NCBI RefSeq assembly: GCF_000383915.1
Contig: NZ_KB912942.1
Coordinates: 3,841,795-3,905,794, forward strand
Source: Amycolatopsis benzoatilytica AK 16/65
GTDB lineage: Bacteria > Actinomycetota > Actinomycetes > Mycobacteriales > Pseudonocardiaceae
DNA: 64,000 nucleotides
Direction of reading: 5' to 3'
How positions within the stretch are numbered: position 1 is the stretch's first letter; each line of letters starts with the position of its first letter. Of this stretch, positions 1 through 7,047 are shown piece after piece. The notes beneath the pieces were generated by a model. The model was not told the origin of the DNA and ran no database searches. It saw only the letters and a program-made list of their open reading frames with translations. Both the position numbers and the translations under genes were made by a program.

Positions 1-1
1 C

Positions 2-706
2 GGTGCCGTCGGGCAACGTCGAAATCGTGAAGTCGGCGAACACGTTGGCCGCCGCTTTCTGCAGCTGCCGCAAGCATTCGACGGCCAGCGAACGGATCTC
101 CACATCGGCGTGCTCGGTCGCACGCATCGCGACGAAATGCCGCCAGGCCCGGTAGTTGCCGGTGACGACGATGCGGGTCTCGGTCGCGTTCGGCAGCACG
201 GCGCGGGCGGCCTGGCGCGCCTGCTTGCGGCGCAGGGTGGCGCTCGGCGTGTCCGCGAACTTCTCTTCGAGACCGGCGAGCAGTTCGTCGTACGCGGCCG
301 CGCTCGCCTGCGTGGCCTTGACGAATTTCTCGTGCAGCACCGGATCGTCCGCGATCACGTCCGGCTCGACGAACTCGGCGTCGCGCTCGGGCACGTAGCG
401 CTGCGACAGCTGGGAGTACGAAAAATGCCGGTGCCGGATCAGCTCGTGCGTCAGCGACCGGGAGATCCCGGTCAGGTAGAAGCTGACCGATCCGTGCTCC
501 AGCACCGAGAGGTGGCCGACGTCGATGACGTGGCCGAGGTAGCCCGCGTTCGTCGCGGTCGCCGGGTTCGGCTTCTTCCACGACTGGTAGCAGGCCCGGC
601 CGGCGAACTCGGCGAGGGCTTCGCCCCCGTCCGCGTCGGTCGACCACGGGACGTCGTCGGGCGGGAAGAACTCGGTTTTCGCGATCAGCTGCACCTTGGG
701 CGGCAC
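2..706 (-). CDS. thyX: Flavin-dependent thymidylate synthase (3'-truncated by window edge)
   Basis: ThyX methylates dUMP to dTMP using methylene-tetrahydrofolate, FAD and NADPH. About 235 residues are present; the C-terminus lies beyond the left edge. The diagnostic ThyX signature RHRxxSxxxxSxR is seen at residues 91-103 ([14 protein letters not shown]), preceded by the conserved [15 protein letters not shown] stretch. I chose the GTG at 706 because AGGGGAG lies eight bases upstream; an in-frame ATG at 724 would add six residues and leave no ribosome site. In related actinomycetes thyX follows dapB and precedes dapA; here about 8 kb of accessory genes separate it from dapB (8836-9585). Confidence 0.95.
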   Translation of the reverse strand, partial: MPPKVQLIAKTEFFPPDDVPWSTDADGGEALAEFAGRACYQSWKKPNPATATNAGYLGHVIDVGHLSVLEHGSVSFYLTGISRSLTHELIRHRHFSYSQLSQRYVPERDAEFVEPDVIADDPVLHEKFVKATQASAAAYDELLAGLEEKFADTPSATLRRKQARQAARAVLPNATETRIVVTGNYRAWRHFVAMRATEHADVEIRSLAVECLRQLQKAAANVFADFTISTLPDGT

Positions 707-772
707 CGTTATCGCTCCCCTCATCTCGGCTCCGCCAGCCTAACCCGGAGTCACGGGTGACATCACCGCGCC

Positions 773-807
773 TTGACATGACGTCACAGCGACGTCATAG
801 TGGTGTC
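773..807 (+). promoter_or_regulatory. Leaderless promoter with 8-bp inverted-repeat operator
   Basis: A TTGACA -35 (773-778) and CATAGT -10 (796-801) are spaced by exactly 17 bases, and the ATG of the next gene starts six bases after the -10, so the transcript is probably leaderless. The spacer holds a perfect inverted repeat, ATGACGTC (778-785) and GACGTCAT (791-798), separated by ACAGC. This is the size and layout of a TetR- or ribbon-helix-helix-type operator. The adjacent HicB-like protein could be the repressor; that is inference. Confidence 0.7.
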
Positions 808-1335
808 ATGGATCTGACGCCGTACATCGCGAACCTTCGCGAAGACCTCGCGAACACGGCCTCCGCCGGGGACGAGCAGACCCGGCGGGCGGCCGCACTG
901 CTGTCGTCTGCTCTGGAACCGGCGGTCCGGCTCACCTTGATGAACGCGCTGGCCGACCTGGCCGCCGAGGTGACCGCCGCGCTGCCCGGGCAGGTCGTCG
1001 ACGTCCGGCTCGACGGCCGCGACGTCCGCGTGGTCGTGACCGGCGGCGAGGAACCGGCGCGCGGCGGGCCGCAGGCGCCTCCGCCCCCGCCTCCGGTCGA
1101 CGGCGGCGACATTTCGCGGATCACCCTTCGCCTGGTCGAGCAGATCAAGGGTCAGGCCGAGCAGGCGGCGGCCGCGCAGGGGGTTTCGCTGAACACGTTC
1201 GTCGCGCAGGCCGTGCAGGGCGCGCTCGGCCAGGCGCAAGCGCACCAGCAGCGGCACCAGCGCTGGCAGGACCGCGGCACCGGCGGCGGGAGCCGCGGTG
1301 CCGAGTCCAAGCTGCACGGCTGGGTCGAAGGCTAG
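808..1335 (+). CDS. HicB-family-like protein with C-terminal ribbon-helix-helix domain
   Basis: This 175-residue protein has an N-terminal helical/beta segment (about 1-90), a Pro-rich linker near 100-112, and a C-terminal stretch (about 117-150, ITLRLVEQIKGQAEQAA followed by GVSLNTFVAQAV) that reads as the Arc/HicB-type ribbon-helix-helix fold. Such proteins are commonly labelled HicB antitoxins, but no HicA-like toxin gene is adjacent. The start at 808 is set by the promoter six bases upstream; the frame is open earlier but that would place the promoter inside the gene. It lies 12 bases before the DUF4097 gene, which has its own strong ribosome site, so the two form an operon. A DNA-binding autoregulator or chaperone for the partner is plausible; function is unproven. 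Confidence 0.65.
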   Translation: MDLTPYIANLREDLANTASAGDEQTRRAAALLSSALEPAVRLTLMNALADLAAEVTAALPGQVVDVRLDGRDVRVVVTGGEEPARGGPQAPPPPPPVDGGDISRITLRLVEQIKGQAEQAAAAQGVSLNTFVAQAVQGALGQAQAHQQRHQRWQDRGTGGGSRGAESKLHGWVEG

Positions 1336-1347
1336 GAGGGGATCACC

Positions 1348-2586
1348 ATGGGCGACAACAGGGATGACCAGGGGAAGAACGCCGAAGGCCGGGCTGGGGA
1401 GCCAGGATTCGGCACGGAAAGCCCGACGGGCGCCGCAGCCGCGGGCGGGTCTGGTGCCGCAGCTGAAGCCAGCGCGGCAGAGGCGATCGGGGCTGCGAGC
1501 GGCGCCGGAGCCGGGGGAACCGCCGATGCCGCGGACCAGACTGGTGCCGCGGAAGACGCGGGTGCCGCCGGCCAGCCGGCGGGCGAGGCGAGCCCCGACG
1601 AGTCCACTTCGGACAGTGCGCCGGGTGCCGGGACTGGCGCCGCCGGGGCCGAGGCCGCGGAAACCAGTGCCGGGACTGACGAGTCGGCGTCTGAGCCGGG
1701 GCCATACGTGCGGCTGCAGGACTTCGCCGCCGACGGTCCGGTGGAGCTGGACCTGGGCGTGACGATCGGCCGGGTCTCCGTAGAGCTCGACCGCGAATCC
1801 GGGGTGAGCGTGCGGTTGCAGCACGACACCGGCGAGCAGCCGTCCTGGGTGAACGGGGTCAGCAGCCTGCTGTCCTGGGTCGGCGAGAAGTTCGGCGACC
1901 AGTTCGGCGGCGGCCTGCCCGAGTTCTCGGCCGCCGACGCTGTGCGGCAGGCGCAGATCGAGCAGACCGGCAACCGGATCGTGGTGCGCGCGGCCAAAGC
2001 GTGGCAGCTGCGCAACGTGCCGATCTCGGTGACCGTGCACGCGCCGGCGGGCTCGCACGTCGAAGTCCGCGCTGGTTCGGCGGACGTGACGGTCAGCGGG
2101 CCGGCCGGGCGAGCCGACATCCTGACCGGTTCGGGCGAGGTCACGCTGGAGCGCGCGGACGGTGCCGCCACCGTGCGCACCGGCACTGGCGCGATCAAGC
2201 TCGGCCCGACGCTGGCCAGCCTGCAGCTGCGCAGCGGCAGCGGCTCGGTGCGGGCCTCGTCGATCGGCGGTCCGGCGACGCTCGCGACCGGCACCGGCGA
2301 CGTCTGGCTCGGCGTGGTCGCCGGCGACGTGATGGCGCGTACCGGCAGCGGGAACCTCTCGGTCGCCGAGGCCGCGTCCGGCTCGCTGGAACTGATCACC
2401 GGCTCCGGCGAGGTGCGAGTGGGAATCCGCAGCAAGGTCCGGGCGGAACTCGAACTGGCCTCCGCGGCCGGGCGGGTGTCCAGCGAGCTGGAGGTGTCCG
2501 ACACGCCGCCGGAGGGAGACGTCGCGCTGCGGGTGCGAGCGCGGACCGGCACCGGCGACGCGGTAGTCACCCGCGCGGCCGGCTGA
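1348..2586 (+). CDS. DUF4097 beta-strand-repeat protein with disordered N-terminus
   Basis: The protein has 412 residues. Roughly the first 115 are Ala/Gly/Glu/Asp-rich and low-complexity. The rest consists of short alternating beta-strand repeats with recurring GSG/GTG turns (for example LTGSGEVTLERADG, VRTGTGAIKLG, LRSGSGSVRASS, LATGTGDVWLG, RTGSGNLSVAE), characteristic of the DUF4097 right-handed beta family. No signal peptide or membrane helix is visible, so it is probably cytoplasmic or membrane-associated through partners. The ribosome site AGGAGG lies just before ATG 1348. In other bacteria DUF4097 proteins accompany envelope-stress modules; the molecular role is unknown. It is transcribed with the upstream HicB-like gene. 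Confidence 0.75.
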   Translation: MGDNRDDQGKNAEGRAGEPGFGTESPTGAAAAGGSGAAAEASAAEAIGAASGAGAGGTADAADQTGAAEDAGAAGQPAGEASPDESTSDSAPGAGTGAAGAEAAETSAGTDESASEPGPYVRLQDFAADGPVELDLGVTIGRVSVELDRESGVSVRLQHDTGEQPSWVNGVSSLLSWVGEKFGDQFGGGLPEFSAADAVRQAQIEQTGNRIVVRAAKAWQLRNVPISVTVHAPAGSHVEVRAGSADVTVSGPAGRADILTGSGEVTLERADGAATVRTGTGAIKLGPTLASLQLRSGSGSVRASSIGGPATLATGTGDVWLGVVAGDVMARTGSGNLSVAEAASGSLELITGSGEVRVGIRSKVRAELELASAAGRVSSELEVSDTPPEGDVALRVRARTGTGDAVVTRAAG

Positions 2587-2719
2587 ACGGACGAGGTGCA
2601 CAGGGGGCGGGCATCGCCCGCTGCGCATCGCCGCGCTCTCAGCCGGGGCAGGCACGGGCATCGCCCGCCTCGGCTGGCCAGCGGCGGACCGGGGACGCCC
2701 GGACGCTGTGCAAGGGGGA

Positions 2720-2770
2720 GACGGCGGACCGTCGCTGGGGCCGGGGGTGGCTCCACGGCGGTCCGCCGTC
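2720..2770 (+). terminator. 12-bp perfect hairpin, possible terminator
   Basis: GACGGCGGACCG (2720-2731) pairs perfectly with CGGTCCGCCGTC (2759-2770) around a 27-base loop. It lies in the 222-base gap between the DUF4097 gene and the ADP-ribosylglycohydrolase gene. There is no T-run after the stem, as is usual in high-GC actinomycetes. It may end the upstream operon. Confidence 0.4.
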
Positions 2771-2808
2771 CGCTTGGTCTGACAGAATCCCGGCCAAGGG
2801 GGTATGCC

Positions 2809-3906
2809 ATGCGACGCGACATAGCCGGCCAGGCCACGCATCTGTCCCGGGTGCGCGGCAGTCTGCTGGGCGGCGCGCTCGGCGACGCGCTGGGCAATCC
2901 GGTGGAATTCCTTTCCCTCGCCGGCATTCGCGACCGCTACGGCGATCGCGGCATCACCGAGCTGGCCACGAATCGCGCCGGCCTCGCCGAGATCACCGAC
3001 GACACGCAGATGTCGCTGTTCACGATCGAGGGCCTGCGCGACGGGTACTACCGGGCCAGGACGCGGGGCATCGGCGGTGCGATCGCGAGCTTCGTGCACG
3101 CGTCGTACCTGCGCTGGCTCGACACCCAGGACTATCCGGAGCCGCCGGCCGCGGACAGCCTGCCGCACCGCACCGGCAGTCTCCGGAAGGAATCTTGGCT
3201 GTACGCGGTGCGCGCGCCGGGCAACGCTTGCCTGTCCGGCTTGCGGTCCGGGCAGACCGTCGAGCCGTTCGCGGAGCTGACCGGCAAGCCCGGCCCGGTG
3301 AACCCTGACTCCAAGGGCTGCGGAACGGTGATGCGTTCGGCGCCGTTCGGCTTCCTCGGCGACCCGCGCTCGGCGTTCCTGCTCGCGGGCAACTGCGCGC
3401 AGCTCACCCACGGCCATCCGACCGGCTACTACGCGGCCGCCTCGTTCGCCGAGATCATCGCCTGGCTGATGAACGGCGAGTCCCTGCGCGGTGCGGTCTT
3501 GCAGAGCCTGCGCACCCTCGCGAGCCACCCCGGCCACGAGGAGACCTCCGCCGCCTTGCGTGCGGCGCTCGACCTCGCCGACGAAGGAGACCCCACCGCG
3601 GGCAAGGTGGAGCGGCTCGGTGCCGGGTGGATCGCGGAGGAGGCACTCGCGATCGGGGTGTACTCCGCGTTGGCGACGGTGACCGGGTCCGACGAGTTCG
3701 ACATCGTGAAGGCACGGCTTCGCCTGTCGGTGAACCACTCGGGCGACAGCGATTCGACGGGTTCGGTGTGCGGCAACCTGATCGGGGCCGTCCGAGGCGA
3801 CGTCGGCCTGCCCTTCGACTGGCTCCGGCTCGTCGAAGCGCGCGGCCAGATCAGCGCGGTCGCGGACGACTTCGTCCTTTCCACCGGCCAGGCCCGAAGC
3901 TGGTGA
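2809..3906 (+). CDS. ADP-ribosylglycohydrolase family protein
   Basis: This 365-residue enzyme matches the ARH/DraG family, which removes ADP-ribose from proteins or small molecules using a binuclear Mg centre. The family's metal-binding elements are visible: GALGDALG (residues 22-29), TDDTQM (63-68) and, near residue 315, SGDSDSTGSVCGN. The start at ATG 2809 has AAGGGGG upstream, and the product begins at the usual distance before GDALG. No ADP-ribosyltransferase or DarT-like toxin is adjacent, so the substrate cannot be told from context. It could reverse regulatory ADP-ribosylation or clear ADP-ribosylated metabolites. Confidence 0.9.
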   Translation: MRRDIAGQATHLSRVRGSLLGGALGDALGNPVEFLSLAGIRDRYGDRGITELATNRAGLAEITDDTQMSLFTIEGLRDGYYRARTRGIGGAIASFVHASYLRWLDTQDYPEPPAADSLPHRTGSLRKESWLYAVRAPGNACLSGLRSGQTVEPFAELTGKPGPVNPDSKGCGTVMRSAPFGFLGDPRSAFLLAGNCAQLTHGHPTGYYAAASFAEIIAWLMNGESLRGAVLQSLRTLASHPGHEETSAALRAALDLADEGDPTAGKVERLGAGWIAEEALAIGVYSALATVTGSDEFDIVKARLRLSVNHSGDSDSTGSVCGNLIGAVRGDVGLPFDWLRLVEARGQISAVADDFVLSTGQARSW

Positions 3907-3997
3907 CCCGGGGCGCGCCCCGCTCCCGCTTGCCGCGGCAGCTGCGCCACTCGTCCCCGCAGCAGCGGCACCACCAGCCCGCAGCAGCACCACCGTC

Positions 3998-5212
3998 TCA
4001 ACGCAAGGCACGCTTCAACGGCGCAGCGAGATCGCCCCGCTCCCCCACCGCCACGCCGGCCAGCCCGAGCCACTCCGCCATCCCGCGCAGTTCTCCGGCC
4101 AGCTCCGCCGCCACCCTTGCCTGCGCGGCCCCGGGTTCCGCGAACGCGCCCTGCACGCGCAGCACCCCGGCGGCCCGGTCCGATTTCAGGTCCACCCGGG
4201 CGGAGAGCGCGCCGTCCAGCAGGAACGGAAACACGTAGTAGCCGTACTCCCGCTTCGGCTCCGGCACGTAAATCTCGATCCGGTACCGGAACCCGAACAG
4301 CCGTTCGGTCCGGGCGCGTTCCCAGATCAGCGGGTCGAACGGGCACAGCAACGCCCGTCCGGACACCGCGCGCGGCGTGCGCGCCTCGCTGTGCCGGTAG
4401 GCGACCGCGCGCCAGTCGCCTACCTGGACCGGCTCCAGCACGCCCTCGGCCACCAGTTCCTGGACCGCGACGCGGCTGACGTCCGGGCCCAGCCGGTAGT
4501 AGTCGCGCAGGTCGGTTTCCGTTGCCACGCCGAGCGCCCGCGCGGAACGCTCGACCAGCCCGCGCGCCCCCTCCTCCGCGGACACCTTGCGGGACAAGAT
4601 CTCCGGCGGCACGACCCGCTCCGTCAAGTCGTACAGCCGCTCGAACGACCGGCGCGTTCCGGTGCTCAGCTCGCCGACGCCGAACAGGTACTCGCACGCC
4701 TTCTTCACCACCGAGCGTTCCCACCACGCGCCCGGACCGCGTCGCGTCGCCTCGCTCTCCAGCTCCTTCTCGATCGCCCCGGCTCCGATCGGGCCTTGTT
4801 CCTTCACCACCGCCAGCACGTCTTCGATCAGGCCCGGCACCGTCTCGACGACCTTCGTGTAGTTCCGCCACCAGCCGTCCCGTTTCGCGCCGGAGCGCAG
4901 CAGCGGCCAGTCTTCGACCGGCAGCAGGCTCGCTTCGTGCGCCCACGACTCCACGAGCATCCGCGGTTTGCGGGCCCGATGGCTCCAGGCGGCATCGTCC
5001 ACCAGTGCCGGGTCGTAGCCGCCCAGGCGGGAGAACAGCGGCATGTAGTGCGCGCGCACGGCGACGTTGACGGAGTCCAGCTGCAGCAACTGGACCCGGG
5101 ACAGCACCTTGGCGAGGTGCCGCCGGGTCGGGGCCGCGGCGGGCCGGGGGTCGGCGAAACCCTGCGCGGCCAATGCGGTGCGCCGGGCGGCGGAAAGGCT
5201 GATCGTCTGCAT
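3998..5212 (-). CDS. YcaQ/AlkX-like winged-helix DNA glycosylase
   Basis: The 404-residue product belongs to the HTH_42/YcaQ winged-helix family, whose characterised members (E. coli YcaQ, Streptomyces AlkZ) excise alkylated bases and unhook interstrand crosslinks. Family sequence runs from residue 1 (LSAARRTALAAQGF) through VQLLQLDSVNVAVRAHYMPLF to the typical core ending in CPFDPLIWERARTERLFGF. At residues 44-46 it has Q-L-D, matching the catalytic Q-hydrophobic-D motif of the YcaQ branch rather than the Q-x-Q of AlkZ. It is monocistronic, convergent with the upstream ADP-ribosylglycohydrolase and divergent from the GNAT gene. A housekeeping repair role fits better than antibiotic self-resistance, as no biosynthetic genes are nearby. 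Confidence 0.85.
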   Translation of the reverse strand: MQTISLSAARRTALAAQGFADPRPAAAPTRRHLAKVLSRVQLLQLDSVNVAVRAHYMPLFSRLGGYDPALVDDAAWSHRARKPRMLVESWAHEASLLPVEDWPLLRSGAKRDGWWRNYTKVVETVPGLIEDVLAVVKEQGPIGAGAIEKELESEATRRGPGAWWERSVVKKACEYLFGVGELSTGTRRSFERLYDLTERVVPPEILSRKVSAEEGARGLVERSARALGVATETDLRDYYRLGPDVSRVAVQELVAEGVLEPVQVGDWRAVAYRHSEARTPRAVSGRALLCPFDPLIWERARTERLFGFRYRIEIYVPEPKREYGYYVFPFLLDGALSARVDLKSDRAAGVLRVQGAFAEPGAAQARVAAELAGELRGMAEWLGLAGVAVGERGDLAAPLKRALR

Positions 5213-5250
5213 GATGCGGCCATGGTGCCAGCCGCCACCGACAGTTTCGG

Positions 5251-5262
5251 TACATTGCCCGC
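5251..5262 (+). promoter_or_regulatory. Likely leaderless -10 for the GNAT gene
   Basis: TACATT (5251-5256) ends six bases before the GTG at 5263, and no Shine-Dalgarno is present between. This spacing matches that of several other regulator-type genes in the window. A good -35 is not evident. Confidence 0.45.
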
Positions 5263-5817
5263 GTGAGTGCCGCCGAAGTCCGCCCCGCGAAGCCGTCCGA
5301 CGCCGCCGAGATCGCCCGAATCCAGCGGTTGACCTGGCGGACGGCCTACGCCGGCCTCCTGGGCACCGAAGCCATCGCCGAACTGGACGCCGCCGACCTC
5401 GAAGGCACCTGGGCGGAGACGATCGAGTACCCGGACTCCCAGGTCTACCTGGCCGCCGAAGGCACGTTCACGGTCGGCTACTGCGTGGCCGGCCCGGCAC
5501 CGCGGGAAGAAGCCGCCGCGGCCGACGGGACGCAGCCGGAGGACGCGCCCGGGCTGATCGCGGCGCTGGTGGTCGAGCCGCGATGGGGACGGCGCGGGCA
5601 CGGCGGGCGGCTGCTCGGGACCGCGGCCAAGGACCTCCGCGAGAACGGCCTGAGCCGCGGCATCGCCTGGGTCGCCCAGTCCGACCACGCGACGCTCAGT
5701 TTCTACCGCCGCGCCGGCTGGAACCCCGACGGCACCGTCCGCACCCTCGACACCGGCCGCGGCACGCTGCGCGAAGTCCGGCTCACCGGCACGCTCGAAT
5801 TCGAGCTCACGCGCTGA
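5263..5817 (+). CDS. GNAT-family N-acetyltransferase
   Basis: The 184-residue protein has the GNAT layout: an N-terminal VRPAKPSDAAEIARI strand-helix, TWRTAYAGLL, and the acetyl-CoA pyrophosphate loop RWGRRGHG at residues 107-114 following VVEP. C-terminal SDHATLSFYRRAGW is the usual motif B. The acceptor substrate is unknown. The GTG start is supported by a TACATT hexamer six bases upstream. Its stop overlaps the stop of the convergent GtrA gene by 11 bases. Confidence 0.9.
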   Translation: MSAAEVRPAKPSDAAEIARIQRLTWRTAYAGLLGTEAIAELDAADLEGTWAETIEYPDSQVYLAAEGTFTVGYCVAGPAPREEAAAADGTQPEDAPGLIAALVVEPRWGRRGHGGRLLGTAAKDLRENGLSRGIAWVAQSDHATLSFYRRAGWNPDGTVRTLDTGRGTLREVRLTGTLEFELTR

Positions 5818-6283
5818 CCGGCTCCTGCTGCTTCGCGAACACCACCCAGCGCATCACCGAGTACATGAAGACGCCCTCGCACGCGCCGGCGATGATCCGC
5901 GACAGGTGGTATTCCAGGCCCAGCGCGGATAATCCGGCGCCGAGCCCGAGCAGGAACGCCGCATAGTTGACCACGATCGCGAGCACGTACCGCGCGGCCT
6001 GGCGGCCGACCGGTGCGTGCGAACGGAAGTTGAGCGCGCGGTTCAAGACGAAGCTCAGCCCGAACGCGATCAGGTAACCCAAGCTGATCGACAGCCACAC
6101 CGGCCAGCCGAGACCGCCGTGGAACAGTGTCAGCAGCAGCAGATCGACGCCGAACGTGAAGCCGTTGATGACGGCGAAGCCGAGGAAGCTCGGCGCGACG
6201 ATCCGGGGCAGCCCGAACGGCAGGATCCGCACCGCCGTTTCGCAGAGTCGGGCGAAACGGTCGGCGATCGGCACGGCGGGCAC
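5807..6283 (-). CDS. GtrA-family membrane protein
   Basis: About 158 residues carry four predicted transmembrane segments (roughly 30-52, 58-80, 96-118 and 124-146), with LSFVLNRALNFRSHAP between the second and third, typical of GtrA/DPMS-associated proteins. These help move polyprenyl-linked sugars across the membrane for teichoic acid, arabinogalactan or O-antigen modification. The GTG at 6283 is used as start, with a second in-frame GTG at 6274. The frame stays open far upstream through the IS30 region, but that extension is only antisense coding shadow. No glycosyltransferase is adjacent. Confidence 0.85.
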   Translation of the reverse strand: MPAVPIADRFARLCETAVRILPFGLPRIVAPSFLGFAVINGFTFGVDLLLLTLFHGGLGWPVWLSISLGYLIAFGLSFVLNRALNFRSHAPVGRQAARYVLAIVVNYAAFLLGLGAGLSALGLEYHLSRIIAGACEGVFMYSVMRWVVFAKQQEPVSA

Positions 6284-6338
6284 GGGTCCGATCCTGGCAG
6301 CGGAAGGTGTCCGAAACCGGTCCGGCAGGTGATGTTCT

Positions 6339-6374
6339 GGGGTCGGCCCCCAGGTGAAGAGTAGGGCCAACCCC
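6339..6374 (+). repeat. Imperfect inverted repeat upstream of VTT gene
   Basis: GGGGTCGGCCC (6339-6349) and GGGCCAACCCC (6364-6374) pair with one mismatch around a 14-base loop. They lie in the divergent gap between the GtrA and VTT genes, upstream of a TAGCTT -10 candidate at 6398-6403. An operator is possible, but there is no regulator next to it. Confidence 0.3.
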
Positions 6375-6436
6375 CGTGATCTTTTCGTGACGGCTGCTAG
6401 CTTGGAGTGAGCGGGGACACGAAAGGAGGCGACACC

Positions 6437-6952
6437 ATGGGATGGGTGCTCTTGACCCTCGGCGTCGCCTTCGGGTCGGCGATCGTCCCGCTGGTCAACG
6501 CCGAACTTTTCGTCATCGGGCTGTGCGCTAGCCAGCACAACGTGCACTGGCTGTGGCTCGGCGGAGCGGTGGCGGTGGGGCAGATCGCCGGAAAGCTGCT
6601 GTACTACCTCGCCGCGCGCGGCACGCTCCCGCTCCCCCGTTTCCTGCACGACCGGCTGCACCGCGAACGCCCGCTCACGCCGCGCCGCGTCCGATGGCAG
6701 CAGCGCACGAAACTGATCCGCGGCAAAGTCGAAGCGCTGCGCGAACGCTGCCAGCGCCACCCGCATTGGATGACGGGCACGTACGGGGTCAGCTCGCTGG
6801 TCGGACTCCCGCCGTTCATGGCGACGAGCGTCTTGGCCGGTGTGGTCCGGATGCGGCTGTCGACGTTCCTCGCGGCCGGACTGGCCGGGCGCTGGGTGCG
6901 GTTCAGCTTGATCGCGGCTTCGCCGGCCATGTTCGCCGGATGGCTGCGGTGA
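6437..6952 (+). CDS. Small VTT/SNARE-associated-like membrane protein
   Basis: The 171-residue product has two N-terminal hydrophobic segments (about 1-18 and 33-52), a basic cytoplasmic loop (about 62-115) and two C-terminal segments around GLPPFMATSVLAGVVRMRLSTF. The GLPP-F pattern followed by a small-residue helix is typical of the VTT (DedA/TMEM41-like) scramblase fold in its short YqaA-like form. Start ATG 6437 is chosen for the AAAGGAGG nine bases upstream; an earlier GTG-type start at 6407 lacks one. It probably acts in lipid movement or membrane homeostasis. It is a single gene whose 3' palindrome has been split by IS30. Confidence 0.65.
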   Translation: MGWVLLTLGVAFGSAIVPLVNAELFVIGLCASQHNVHWLWLGGAVAVGQIAGKLLYYLAARGTLPLPRFLHDRLHRERPLTPRRVRWQQRTKLIRGKVEALRERCQRHPHWMTGTYGVSSLVGLPPFMATSVLAGVVRMRLSTFLAAGLAGRWVRFSLIAASPAMFAGWLR

Positions 6953-6984
6953 CCCGCCCCTCGGGCCGCGCGACTCAAGCCTGT

Positions 6985-7010
6985 TCCGTGAAGGGCCCCT
7001 TGCGGGAATC
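6985..7010 (+). repeat. Left half of terminator palindrome split by IS30
   Basis: The 26 bases starting TCCGTGAAGGGCCCCTTG are, apart from one base, the reverse complement of 8340-8365. Together they rebuild the palindrome seen intact at 33746, 35589 and 46821. The IS30-type element sits in what was the hairpin loop. Confidence 0.85.
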
Positions 7011-7016
7011 AGGGCG

Positions 7017-7037
7017 GATTCGAGGGGTCGTCGCAAC
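7017..7037 (+). repeat. IS30 left inverted repeat
   Basis: GATTCGAGGGGTCGTCGCAA matches the reverse complement of the right end with about five mismatches. It lies 11 bases past the transposase stop side of the element. Confidence 0.6.
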
Positions 7038-7047
7038 ACAGGCTGGA

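Noticed and set aside
808..1335. Type II hicAB toxin-antitoxin system
   Set aside because: No HicA-like (about 60-80 residue double-stranded RNA-binding fold) gene lies on either side.
784..4011. Minus-strand open frame of about 1,075 codons
   Set aside because: It runs antisense to the HicB-like, DUF4097 and ADP-ribosylglycohydrolase genes, is Arg/Ala/Gly-rich without motifs, and is an artefact of high GC.
3998..5212. Antibiotic self-resistance glycosylase marking a biosynthetic cluster
   Set aside because: The QLD triplet and the absence of biosynthetic genes indicate the general YcaQ branch.
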